NCBI RefSeq assembly: GCF_032854445.1
Contig: NC_088302.1
Coordinates: 30,659,979 to 30,723,978, forward strand
DNA length: 64,000 nt
Source: Liolophura sinensis
Lineage: Eukaryota; Mollusca; Polyplacophora; Chitonida; Chitonidae
Reading direction: 5' to 3'
The notes beneath the pieces were generated by a model. It saw only the letters and a list, made by a program, of their open reading frames with translations. It searched no databases and was not told where the DNA came from. Positions 26,949 through 38,800 of this stretch are shown piece after piece (the stretch's first letter is position 1; each line of letters begins with the position of its first letter). Made by a program: the position numbers and the translations under genes.

Positions 26949-29900
26949 ATGAACACGTTGTTGTCCAGAGCGAATACAATATTCGCTTTCACACTTAGTG
27001 TGATGGCGGCACTAACATTTGGATGCTTTTTGTCGACAGCATTCAGTGAACATAAAGCCGATGTAGTTATTCACACGGCGAAGGCCATTGTGTAAGTGAA
27101 ATGTGCTTTGCTTTCTTGGGTTGATGTTGTTGTTGTTGTTGTTGCAGTAGGTAATGATATTAGTGATGACGTGGGGTTAGTATGATTACTGTCTACGATT
27201 TAAACCAATTTCACGTGTTTAAGGAGTTTAAATGGAAAATTCATCGTATGGTACCCTGACGCCAAGAGATGTTAGGAGTTTTATGATCCACAAAATGTTG
27301 ATTTATAAGTTGTTAATGGGAGCCACCAGATGGTCATGCATTGATAGAGAGTTATCAGTAATAGTTTAGTTCAACTAAATTAAACGTTGAGATCTATGTT
27401 CAACAGTTTCTGATATTTACATGCCTCAGAGTTTGATCACTGAATTAAAGAAACCCAGTCTGTCCAATCAGCAAAGCACTTTACGCAATGAAGTGAGTCT
27501 TTAATTCCACTTTGAAACGGCTGCACATGTCGATTTCTTGTGTGGATTAAGGGAAAAAGGATCGTTTCAATCACTCATACATGTCTAAATCTAGTTTGGA
27601 CCAGCTATTTTCAGTAAATCTGATCAAGTGTTGACTTTTCTGTCCTCAAAATCCAGGTGTGCACTTGCGTATCAGGTGAATCCTAAATCCAGATTGTGTC
27701 TAACGCCACGTGCAGAAAATGTGGATATGAAAATGAAGAGATAGCTGTTCACACTTGACATTTCTCGCTCAACTGACTGGGCAAATTGTTCTTTCTGTTT
27801 CACATCCATGAATAAACTTCTAAACATCTCTAAACTTGTCATTTAAGACTGGCTGACAGGTCCTGTCTTCTTTGGTTGATTTCCATATGTGAAGGCCTGC
27901 GGTTCCAAAATTTTTTTACTCCCGACTCGCCATGACAACACAAAGTTATTTTGATGAGCGAAAAGGAAATATTTCTGTTGATTCCAACAACATTTTGACT
28001 GGGGAATTTATCTATACTTGCAGGAGTGGTAATAAAGGTCCCATTCTCTTTAACCCACAACAGAAATTGGTGTGTGCTATTGTTTTACAGTGTATTTAAA
28101 GGACCACTTAAACAGATGTTTAGATAATCACTCATTCTTCCCTGAGTTGTGTTTTCCGCCTTCGTGCCTCTCAAGCTCGTTATTAAATTACAGTGTAATG
28201 TCTTGGAAGGATAAATCTAGTTGATCCAGTAAGAATCCTACTGTTCTTTGAGGAAGTAGCTTGTGCTGCCTTGAAAAATGATCTACGGTTTACTTTAAAT
28301 ATAAGAAATGTTGTGGGATTGATTGTGTAACTGTTTCTGGGATGGTTTCAGGAAAAATCTTCCAGATTACTCAGCCTCCAGAGAGAAGAGTGATTTGGGT
28401 TTTGTGACCTTTGACCTACAAGCTGATATCCTTTGTGATAGTGTTATTCAGTAGCATAGCTAGTACACTTACTTTTCATATTAATATGACCATGGGTCAT
28501 TTTAAACTGATACAAATATTTGAAGGTGACAAATGTTAATATCTAGGGTAATTCATTCACTTCCTCTGCATGTGTTTTAGACACTCAGATTTGGCAGACA
28601 ACTAAATAACAATAGCACAATGTCTTGTATTAAACCTTAACTTGACTGTTGTGTATTTTCCAGGAAGATGTTAATGTTTAGTAGATGTAGGGATTAAATT
28701 GATACAATAGGTTTTGAGTTCTAACAAAGTTTTGAGTTAAACACTTCAAGATGCCAGAGTGGATTTCATCTACATGAATTGTTTAGTCTTATAGACTGTC
28801 TTTGCATTCATTATTTATATACTAGTTATTTTGCTTTGGATTACATATAACTTTCACCATTTGCTTTCATATGATAATGATATCATACACAATAATACTG
28901 ACACTGGACTGGTACTTGGCTGAGCACCAATCCTCCGAAGTACAAAAATTGCCAATTTTAAAGTTTAGCATGACCTGTAAGGGGTTAAGCCAAAGTCCAT
29001 AGTTACAAGGCTCTATCCACTGGGACTTTATCATGCCCATATTCTGTTCATCTGTTTATATCCCTAACATAGTTTTTACATCTCAGTCCACTTTTCAATT
29101 GGAATGTGAAGCAGTTATTTGTATATTTGACAGCGGAATATCAGACAAGTAGCCATGTAAGTAATGAAGGGTTTTAATCGTCATGACAAATTTATCAAGT
29201 AAATTTGACAGCATTTGTAGATGCCAACCTTTTCCCTTTTTTTACTTGCATACAACTGAAAAACTAAAATGTTATTTTTCTGGAAGATTTTTTTGTGTTA
29301 TGTGTAAGAAAGAAATTCATCTCTATAGAAAATGGACATTTATTTTTTAAACACGCATAATGTGAAAAGCATCTTTAATTTTTGTAAGAACACTTTCATT
29401 GTCAGTGTTGACTTTTAATGCTACCAAAATAAATCTGTACAGTCTGATAAAAACTTCATGTTACCAAGTTTATTAACCCAATATGTATAATCTTACTTTA
29501 TTTTTGATATTTTATTCAAATATCCATAAATTTTAAAGATGTAAGGTTTAATTAACCTCTTTGATAACCTGTGACTATAATTTCATAGGCTCTGATGTTT
29601 GTTGCTTGTCTGTGTTATTTGCAGCAATTAAATCAAGTTGTGCTGTGGGATAAAATCATACGCAGAGGAGACAATGCGACACTGGATTACAGAAGCATGA
29701 CAACAAAATATTACTTCTGGGATTTTGGAAATGGTTTAAAGTATGTATACACATCACACTGCATTTCTAAATCTTTCTCTCATTACTATATTTCACCTTT
29801 TTTCCAAGTGAAATGTTTTGCTTGATTCTGATTGGTGCGTCCACATTATAGTGCCGTTTTGCTTGATTCTGATTGGTGCGTCCACATTATAGTGCCGTTT

Positions 29901-31222
29901 TGCTTGATTCTGATTGATACGTCCACATTATAGTGCCGTTTTGCTTGATTCTGATTGGTTCGTCCACATTATAGTGCCGTTTTGCCTGATTCTGATTGGT
30001 TCGTCCACATTATAGTGCTGTTTTGCTTGATTCTGATTGATACGTCCACATTATAGTGCCGTTTTGCTTGATTCTGATTGGTTCGTCCACATTACAGTGC
30101 CACTTTGAGTTTTTTGCAGAACTTGATTTTCTTCTTATCAGAAAAACTCTAGCGTCAAAAGTATCATTTTCAGGCTTAGATGTGCTTCTGAAATTGCACT
30201 GAACTTCCAATTGCTTCTGAACTTGTAGTCATTGTTGTGTTGTTGCAGAGTTATCCATTTCATGTTTTCTTTTGGTTATCATTTTGTTAGCTTGCCTTTA
30301 TGAGTAATGGCGCGGTATTGTGAGTGTGGGGAAAAAATGGTGTTGGCATCGTTCGAGTAAGGTTTTTTGTTTGGGTCAGTTGAGTAAGGTTTTTTGTTTG
30401 GGTCAGTTAGTTTCACACCTTCCACATCAGCTTTATGAAATTTTGTGGGACTGGTGAACATGATTTGGACATTTACTCATTTTGATTATAAGTTAGGGAT
30501 GTTTGCATTTTTATTCAAATTAATAGGTTTTGGACTTAGCCAGTTTATCCAAGCCAGTACTACTGTGGGTCAGGGTGAGGTTTTTTAGCTTGGGTCAGCT
30601 GTTGCCACAGTTTCTACATCATCTTGTTGAAACTTGGTGGGGATGATGAGCATGCTTTGAAGACTTTAGAAAATAAATAATTTTAACGAATTTGGTATAT
30701 TTCTATTCAAATTATCAAGTTTTTGACTTTGCCATTTTATCCTAGCCAGTACTATTCACTTTTGTTGGCCAGGTTAAGGTTTAATGTTTGGGTCAGATAT
30801 TCTAACTGTTTTCCCATCATCTGTATATGAAACTTGGTGGGAATGATGAACAGGGTTTGGTTGGTGTGTGGTTGGTTGGAGTCTATTCCGGTGTGCACAC
30901 CATGAAGACACCACTGGCTCAACATGAATTTAATTGTCCTGTCAACTTAGGTTGCCATTTGAACTGAAGCCATTAGAGATGAGGTGTTGGGTTTCTCATA
31001 ACCCTTGTTGTTTTTATGTGGAATATCATTTTTACGTTTCCCATTGTGATTTTTTACATTTCTTGTAACAACCCTTTTTGTACTTTCAGAAACAACAAAA
31101 ACATCACACTGACGCTGTCTTGGAATGTCATACCTAACGCTGGAACACTTCCCAAAATTGTTGGAATGGGCAGTCACATGTTTGAATTTCCAGATGAATA
31201 TTCAATATCTCGAGGATTTTAA
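26949..31222 (+). CDS. SPCS3: Signal peptidase complex subunit 3
   Basis: ER membrane subunit of the signal peptidase complex; the essential SPC22/23 (yeast Spc3) component (family knowledge). Exons 26949-27091, 28352-28425, 29080-29156, 29625-29740 and 31090-31222 give 180 residues, the length of human SPCS3. The N terminus [17 protein letters not shown] leads into one transmembrane helix. Other matching blocks are [47 protein letters not shown] and [13 protein letters not shown]. Intron 2 is AT-AC type: the reading frame holds only if it is removed from 28426 to 29079. The other introns are GT-AG. The start codon is the first ATG after the shared promoter and matches the family start. Confidence 0.96.
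27371..27495 (+). repeat. Dispersed repeat X, left portion
   Basis: Resembles 51331-51440 in the same orientation: shared TAAATTAAA-GTTGAG, TTTCTGATATTTAC, TGCCTCA and CAATGAAGT-like blocks. It lies in SPCS3 intron 1. The neighbouring portion of the element is found 340 bp further on, inverted. Confidence 0.65.
27839..28079 (-). repeat. Dispersed repeat X, right portion, inverted
   Basis: The reverse complement aligns with 51480-51719. Shared blocks include ACTCCTGCAAGT, AACAGAAATATTTCC (CACAGAAATATTTCC in the other copy), TCAAAATAACTTTGTG and CAGTCTTAAATGAC. Both copies keep a short open frame with shared ITTPAS and RNISFSL motifs. It is probably a repeat rather than a gene. Confidence 0.65.
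28426..29079 (+). other. U12-type AT-AC intron of SPCS3
   Basis: The 5' site ATATCCTTTG matches the minor-spliceosome consensus. A branch site TCCCTAAC lies at 29061-29068, with its adenosine 12 bases before the AC at 29078-29079. Splicing there joins G to AT and gives ADLSPLFNW, aligning with family ADLENIFDW. The nearby AG at 29085-29086 would instead shift the frame into a stop. Confidence 0.93.
29811..30108. repeat. 41-bp tandem array, about 7 copies, in SPCS3 intron 4
   Basis: The unit contains TTGCTTGATTCTGATTGG and CGTCCACATTATAGTGCC, repeated about seven times with few changes. The last copy ends in a diverged TTACAGTGCCACTTTG. Confidence 0.92.
30240..30860. repeat. About 3 degenerate copies of a 190-240 bp repeat in SPCS3 intron 4
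   Basis: Successive segments share TTTGGGTCAG, a CATCA..-GAAACTTGGTGGG.ATGATGA block and TTTTTGACTT.GCC-TTTATCC. The first copy also contains a 27-bp duplication of GAGTAAGGTTTTTTGTTTGG. These are old, diverged tandem units. Confidence 0.6.
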
Positions 31223-31469
31223 GTTTATTTCATCTAGAAGATAGATGAAGTGGAAATGTGGATTTATGTGCCCTTGTGTTAACTAGGACTGATATGTGTC
31301 TCTTGTTGTCAACTCTTCTCTTTACCCAAATCAAAAAATATCTTCATTAACCTAGTGTCACTTCAAGTAGCCCCATCTCATGTTTCCTGATGTTTTTATT
31401 TATATAAAAGTAAATTTAAAAAAAAACAGTAAAATTAATCCTGTGTTCGACTCAGAATAGAGGAGTTTT

Positions 31470-31802
31470 GAGTTCAAACTCTTTTATCGTCGGAGGTAAA
31501 AAAAGTTCTACTGTATTACGTGACCTGTGGGAAATGTTAGACAACTGTTACGTTTACTATAGCATGAGCCTCTGGGAAAAGTCACACAAAATGTTAAATA
31601 GAATAAAAGGAAGAGTAAAAGGAGAAAATTAAGAAGCTGAATGAACTGAGGAAATTTCTGAAAGGAAACAAGTGCCAGTTATGCCTCAAGAACACAGCGA
31701 GATAGGTGATCGGTAAATTATCGTCAGAGGAACTTGCCTAACATTTTTGACAAGTCACATGATAGGAAGGTAGAACTCCTTTACTGATGAAAGATTTTGA
31801 AC
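31470..31802. mobile_element. MITE-like inverted-repeat element downstream of SPCS3
   Basis: About 82 bp at 31470-31552 reappears inverted at 31721-31802, with shared GAGTTCAAA, AGTTCTAC, GTGAC.TGT and AAATGTTAG-CAA blocks. The inner part of about 170 bp is AT-rich with no reading frame. Arms are roughly three-quarters identical by eye. No target-site duplication was confirmed. An AATAAA at 31602-31607 lies inside and could serve SPCS3. Confidence 0.5.
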
Positions 31803-32142
31803 TCGAATCTTTCCTCTCCTTGGATGGTAATGTGCAGTCTTGTGCTGCGTTTTGTTTAGGGCACATGTACGCCTTTCAGTGCATGTTCTGCATGCTTTGC
31901 TTACAATCATAAAGACCTTTACATGCAAATCTTGAATAATGTCAAGGTCACTGGGGTCAAAGTGATGAGGCAGGACGTGAAGTGAAAAAAAAAAAAAAAA
32001 AAAAAAAAAAACTCCTTTCTTTGTATTAAAACGTGATACAGTATAGATTGTCTTTATCTAAGATATACACAACCAAAAGCTAAACCTAAACAAGCCTGTT
32101 ACCTGCATCAAATGTGGTCAAAATAATATGCTGGCTTGGTAC

Positions 32143-32204
32143 ATTGCCACTGTCGTATAAGTGAAATATTCTTAAGTGCAGCATAAAACATCAAATAAAT
32201 AAAT
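32143..32204 (+). mobile_element. SINE family 1, tail fragment
   Basis: GCC-CTGTCGTATAAGTG, AAATATTCTTAAGTG and an AAATAAATAAAT tail, just left of the 86-bp satellite. Confidence 0.8.
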
Positions 32205-32599
32205 CAAGGTCAAATGCTGCTAATGTTTTACACCCATAATAGGCCTCTCTCACTTGGTGATTTCCAGAATTGATTTTGTATACTTAGATACTTAGCATTT
32301 GATTTAATGTGCTCGCCATGTGAGAATACAGACCTCTCTCACAATGTAGTTATATAAGATTGAAAGTGAGGCTGGGTATACTAATTTACTTCTGGAAATT
32401 GCCATGAAGGACTTGGTCTATGGGAACCAAAGACCCAATATTTAGCCTGATATTAGATGGTTTTCAACACTTTGTAGTGCTGAGATCAAGTCAAGGGAAA
32501 CACTGAGAACGCCCGTAATAGATTGGCCTTGATATTATTCACTTTGTGTGTTGGCGGAAACTTTAAAATGGCTGACCGTTGTAGGAGCTACATTATGTA

Positions 32600-35500
32600 G
32601 CTTTGAATGTCATGAATTTCCCAACATCAGCGTGTGAGGATTCAACAACAACAGCAGACAAAGATGCTTTGTCATTGTTCATGGGTGAATGTCCCAAACC
32701 TCCCATTAGGCTGAGCCGAGCCACAACAACAGTGTTCACAGGTGCTGAATCCTGGAGGCACTGTACCCCAGCAGCATATGTCACAAACTTCCCATGAGGC
32801 TGAGTCGAGCCACAACAGTGTGCACAGATGCTGAATTCTGGAGGCACTGTACCCCAGCAGCATATGTCACAAACTTCCCATGAGGCTGAGCCGAGCCACA
32901 ACAGTGTGCACAGATGCTGAATTCTGGAGGCACTGTACCCCAGCAGCATATGTCACAAACTTCCCATGAGGCTGAGTCGAGCCACAACAGTGTGCACAGA
33001 TGCTGAATTCTGGAGGCACTGTACCCCAGCAGTACATGTCACAAACTTCCCATTAGGCTGAGTCGAGCCACAACAGTGTGCACAGGTGCTGAATCCTGGA
33101 GGCACTGTACCCCAGCAGTACATGTCACAAACTTCCCATTAGGCTGAGCCGAGCCACAACAGTGTGCACAGATGCTGAATTCTGGAGGCACTGTACCCCA
33201 GCAGTATATGTCACAAACTTCCCATTAGGCTGAGTCGAGCCACAACAGTGTGCACAGATGCTGAATCCTGGAGGCACTGTACCCCAGCAGTACATGTCAC
33301 AAACTTCCCATTAGGCTGAGCCGAGCCACAACAGTGTGCACAGATGCTGAATTCTGGAGGCACTGTACCCCAGCAGCATATGTCACAAACTTCCCATTAG
33401 GCTGAGCCAAACCACAACAGTGTTCACAGGTGCTGAATCCTGGAGGCACTCTACCCCAGCAGTACATGTCACAAACTTCCCATTAGGCTGAGTCGAGCCA
33501 CAACAGTGTTCACAGATGTTGAATTCTGGAGGCACTGTACCCCAGCAGTACATGTCACAAACTTCCCATTAGGCTGAGCCGAGCCACAACAGTGTTCACA
33601 GATGCTGAATTCTGGAGGCACTGTATCCCAGCAGTATATGTCACAAACTTTCCATTAGGCTGAGCCGAGCCACAACAGTGTGCACAGATGCTGAATTTGG
33701 ACGCACTGTACCCCAGCAGTACATGTCACAAATTTCCCATTAGGCTGAGTCAAGCTACAACAACAGTGTGCACAGATGCTGAATTCTAGAGGCACTGTAC
33801 CCCAGCAGTACATGTCACAAACTTCCCATTAGGCTGAGCCGAGCCACAACAGTGTTCACAGGTGCTGAATCCTGGAGGCACTGTACCCCAGCAGTACATG
33901 TCACAAACTTCTCATTAGGCTGAGCCGAGCCACAACAGTGTTCACAGATGCTGAATCCTGGAGGCACTGTATCCCAGCAGTACATGTCACAAACTTCCCA
34001 TGAGGCTGAGCCGAGCCACAACAGTGTGCACAGATGCTGAATTCTGGAGGCACTGTACCCCAGCAGTACATGTCACAAACTTCCCATGAGGCTGAGCCGA
34101 GCCACAACAGTGTTCACAGGTGCTGAATCCTAGAGGCACTGTACCCCAGCAGTACATGTCACAAACTTCCCATTAGGCTGAGTCGAGCCACAACAGTGTG
34201 CACAGATGCTGAATCCTGGAGGTACTGTAACCCAGCCGTACATGTCACAAACTTCCCATGAGGCTGAGCCGAGCCACAACAGTGTTCACAGGTGCTGAAT
34301 CCTGGAGGCACTGTACCCCAGCAGTACGTCACAAACTTCCCATTAGGCTGAGCCGAGCCACAACAGTGTGCACAGATGCTGAATTCTGGAGGCACTGTAC
34401 CCCAGCAGTACATGTCACAAACTTCCCATTAGGCTGAGCCGAGCCACAACAGTGTTCACAGGTGCTGAATCCTGGAGGCACTCTACCCCAGCAGTACATG
34501 TCACAAACTTCCCATTAGGCTGAGCCGAGCCACAACAGTGTTCACAGATGCTGAATTCTGGAGGCACTGTATCCCAGCAGTATATGTCACAAACTTTCCA
34601 TTAGGCTGAGCCGAGCCACAACAGTGTGCACAGATGCTGAATTTGGACGCACTGTACCCCAGCAGTACATGTCACAAATTTCCCATTAGGCTGAGTCAAG
34701 CTACAACAACAGTGTGCACAGATGCTGAATCCTGGAGGCACTGTACCCCAGCAGTATATGTGACAAACTTCCCATTAGGCTGAGTCGAGCCACAACAGTG
34801 TTCACAGGTGCTGAATCCTGGAGGCACTGTACCCCAGCAGTACATGTCACAAATTTCCCATTAGGCTGAGTCAAGCTACAACAACAGTGTGCACAGATGC
34901 TGAATTCTGGAGGCACTGTACCCCAGCAGTATATGTCACAAACTTCCCATTAGGCTGAGCCAAACCACAACAGTGTGCACAGATGCTGAATTCTGGAGGC
35001 ACTGTACCCCAGCAGTATATGTCACAAACTTCCCATTAGGCTGAGCCAAACCACAACAGTGTGCACAGATGCTGAATTCTGGAGGTACTGTTCCCCAGCA
35101 GTATATGTCACAAACTTCCCATTAGGCTGAGTCGAGCTACAACAGTGTGCACAGATGCTGAAGTCTGGAGGCACTGTACCCCAGCAGTTTATGTCACAAA
35201 CTTTCCATTAGGCTGAGCCGAGCCACAACAGTGTGCACAGATGCTGAATTCTGGAGGCACTATATCCCAGCAGTACATGTCACAAACTTCCCATTAGGCT
35301 GAGCCGAGCCACAACAGTGTTCACAGGTGCTGAATCCTGGAGGCACTGTACCCCAGCAGTACATGTCACAAACTTTCCATTAGGCTGAGTCAAGCTACAA
35401 CAACAGTGTGCACAGATGCTGAATTCTAGAGGTACTGTACCCCAGCAGCATATGTCACAAACTTCCCATTAGACTGAGTTCAGTCACAACAACATCGTTC

Positions 35501-35815
35501 ACAGATGCTTTGTTGTTACTCTGGAGGTAGTGTACTCCAGCAGCATATGTCACAAACTTCTCATCAGACTGAGCTCAGCCACAACATCGTTCACAGATTC
35601 TTTGTTGTTACTCTGGAGGTAGTGTACTCTAGCAGCATATGTCAAAAACTTCTCATTAGGCTAAGGTGAGCCACAACAACAGCATTCAAAGATACCTAGT
35701 CATGGCTCTGGTGTTACTACATTAAATGTCCTAAACTGCCCATTAGACGGAGCAGATCAACAACAACATCATTCACAGATGCTTAGTCATTGCTAAGGAG
35801 GTACTGTGTTGCAGC
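32600..35815. repeat. 86-bp satellite/minisatellite array, about 32 core units plus diverged edges
   Basis: Core unit of 86 bp containing TGCTGAATTCTGGAGGCACT and CCCATTAGGCTGAGCCGAGC, tandem from about 32.7 to 35.48 kb. Some units are 3 bp longer. Units at both edges (32.6-32.75 kb and 35.48-35.8 kb) are clearly more diverged and longer. Variant units recur at 946 bp (11 units), so multi-unit blocks have been copied. Short cysteine-rich - strand reading frames arise because 86 is not a multiple of three; they are not credible proteins. Confidence 0.95.
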
Positions 35816-38800
35816 TATGGTATATAAGGCAATAAGGCGTTGGTGGTTCAACCATGTTTCCTTCACCCATAACGCTGGAGTTATGCTCTTCATGCATTAT
35901 CACGGGAGATCTGTAATATTGGAGCACAGACTGCAAACAAGAATTTCCGAGTCAAGTAGTGTGGTGTGTCTAGCCGAGAAACACCAAGGTGTGCCTTAAT
36001 GTAAACGTGACTGCTTGTGTGTCAGTAAAAAGCTCAAGAGTATGGTGTTGAATATAAACCATTGTCTCGTAAGTTATCTTACAGCCAGTGAGATTCGAAC
36101 ATGTACCCTAATTAGGCAGACACCATCTATACTACACTTAACTGTAGACTGCAAAGAAAACAAGATCACAAACAGGAATATGATTCTGTGAGATTTATTA
36201 AAGGCCTATATATATACACATATATCACAATATGTACAATCTAACCATTCAGTGTCACAAAGTCTATGAAAAGTGTACAAACAGGACTGGGGCCTCTTTT
36301 TTTTTTCATTTTTATAACAATTCTAAGCATATATACAATTATAATAGTTTTATGAGCATATGTTTGGCTTCTTCTGTGCCACTGTACAATATGCAGATAC
36401 ATGTACAATCATGGTGTCCTCTCGTCAGGAAGAAATGATGACAGGAAATGAAATTACACAGAGGTCTAATCTCATCTTGTCTATAATCGTACCGGTACAC
36501 AACGTATTTAGGGCATTGGCAAAAGTTATTCTTGGCAGTTCAATCTTTAACAACAACAACAACATGATCTTTTCTGCCCCAATACCATAGGATGAACGTT
36601 TTTATTTCTGTTCATCCCAAATAATTACTTGATTACTTCAGAATAAAGCAAAGTTTTTATGCACACTTCAAGATGATTACGGTTTAATGATCCATGTATA
36701 ACTAAATCATAGTACATATACTATAAGCACTAAACCAGTCTCAATAGGCATTCTGTTCTCTCCTTTACGAGAACATGCAAATTTAACTACATGAAAGCTT
36801 TTTTGAGAGACTTTCCCGTCAAGGTTTGAACCAGAATACGGCTGATGAGAAAGCAACATTCACTTATGTGTATCGGTACCGGTATTCAGAAATGCAAAGA
36901 ATCCAGGGCCCAGATGTTGTACATGTACGTTAATCGTACATAAAGGACAACGGTACAGTAATAGTGATACAAAATATCATACGCCAAATGTACAATAAAA
37001 AAATGTCAAACCCCACTTTGTGAATCTGCGCCCAGGAACACTGTACTTATGCTTAAATTCAGTTTCACTTTCCCAAAACTTTTGTAACATTTGGCCTTTA
37101 CAGGATGGAAACCTTATTGCCATTTCAAGCAGCAGTTACATGGAAAAAGAGTTTGCTATATTTTGGCCGCAGGGGTTTCTTTCCTTTTTAAACTTCATTT
37201 CTCATGCTCTATGACCTTCAACCTTTGACCTCTGCTCTGTTACAGTATGTTATTAATTGCAAATCACTGCTGTGTTTACACCTTATTATTACTGAGCCGT
37301 ATTCTGGCTGACACTATTTACGTTACCCTGGTTTGTACAAAGAATTTTCACAGTACTTTCCATGCTGAATGGCTCACAGACAAGAAGTATAATTAACAAG
37401 ATTTGTACAATGTAACAAAAGTATTAACTGTAACATACACTGAGTAACACTGTGCAACTGCCGAGTACAATAACCAACAGAACCATTTACCAGGCAACAT
37501 AACGCATACTTTACGCAAGACTGCATACGTACCTTAAAGCTGGCAACAAAGATACTTCAATAACAAAGTTTGTTTTCCAATCTGAATACATAAACAAGCT
37601 TGGTCATAACAAACATGAGACCACTGTCACATCCACACATTCGCTTTACACTTGTACAACTTACCAGAGTAAGTAGCATACTTAAAACAAAGCCATTTAT
37701 CATGTAATGTACAAAGCATCACACAATAAAAAACCTAGAACAAATTCATCACGAAAAACGAGTCTGCAAATATTTTCTTTCCGGAAAAAAATCTGGGTGC
37801 TGTTATTAAAGGGATAACTATCTTCTTGTTTACATGTACACAATGCGAATTCAGGTAAATTCAACAGAAAATTCTTTACTAGAAAGAAAAAACATTGTGT
37901 TAAAGCATACTGTGAAATAGTACATTGTGAGACTTACAGGGTGACAGCACAAATGTCTGTCATACATGACACGAGATATGAGTGTAATTATAAACATTAA
38001 CAAATAATGGCACCCAACATACATTGTTGAAATGTACATTCTACCCCGCTGTTAGTTGCGGGCCATGTGCAAATATACATATTAATTGGAGGTGACCTTT
38101 GAAACAAAATCAAGTGTGTAACGCAACACACCAGCCAGTATGTTTACCTCCCCGAATAATATTATTTCATGCCATTATTTCTACAATTAAAAGAAACTGA
38201 GTTTGTTTACATGGCAGTTTTACTTATATAATCGATATTAAATTGAACAAGCGGAATTGCCTTCAGTGTTAAACCTCTTATTTCTCACAGTATATAGATA
38301 TCACTTTTGTTTTTACATTTTTGTTATTTTACTCTCAGATGCCACGACTTCGAAAAAGAAACATTTCATGACGTTGTAATACATGTACAGTATACTTTTA
38401 CATTCCTACATCACGCGACAATGAGACATGACGTCATACATATGTAGCCTTGACATATCTAGGTCAAGGCTTGTTGTTGATTGATCTAAAAGGCATGATC
38501 TCTGTGAAGGGAGTAAAAGAGATTGGCAGCTTCTTTTTCTTCCTTTTTTGAGATAGAATAGACTTTAAAACCTTCGTACTGCTGTTTGCTGTGTAACCCA
38601 ATACAGCTGACCCTTGTTTCGTACCTCCTCAAATCCATACCTCGTACGAAACACAGGTCAGTGAAATCGGGTTAAACAACAACCACCAAAATGGTGTTAA
38701 ACCCTTAAACCCCTGTTTTATCTCCTCTAGGCAGTAAACATGGTATTTCCTCTGACACATAACAGTTCTCAGAGGAAACCATGAGATTTTGAAGACAACA

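Noticed and set aside
31986-32012. Poly-A run as a retrocopy tail
   Set aside because: No upstream gene-like or SINE body ends there; treated as simple sequence.
32593-34916. Cysteine-rich - strand frames in the 86-bp array
   Set aside because: The period is not a multiple of three, so frames rotate and stop. The text is low-complexity satellite with no exon signals.
32600-35815. CRISPR-like regular repeats
   Set aside because: The host is an animal, units are contiguous with no unique spacers, and the period is far too long.
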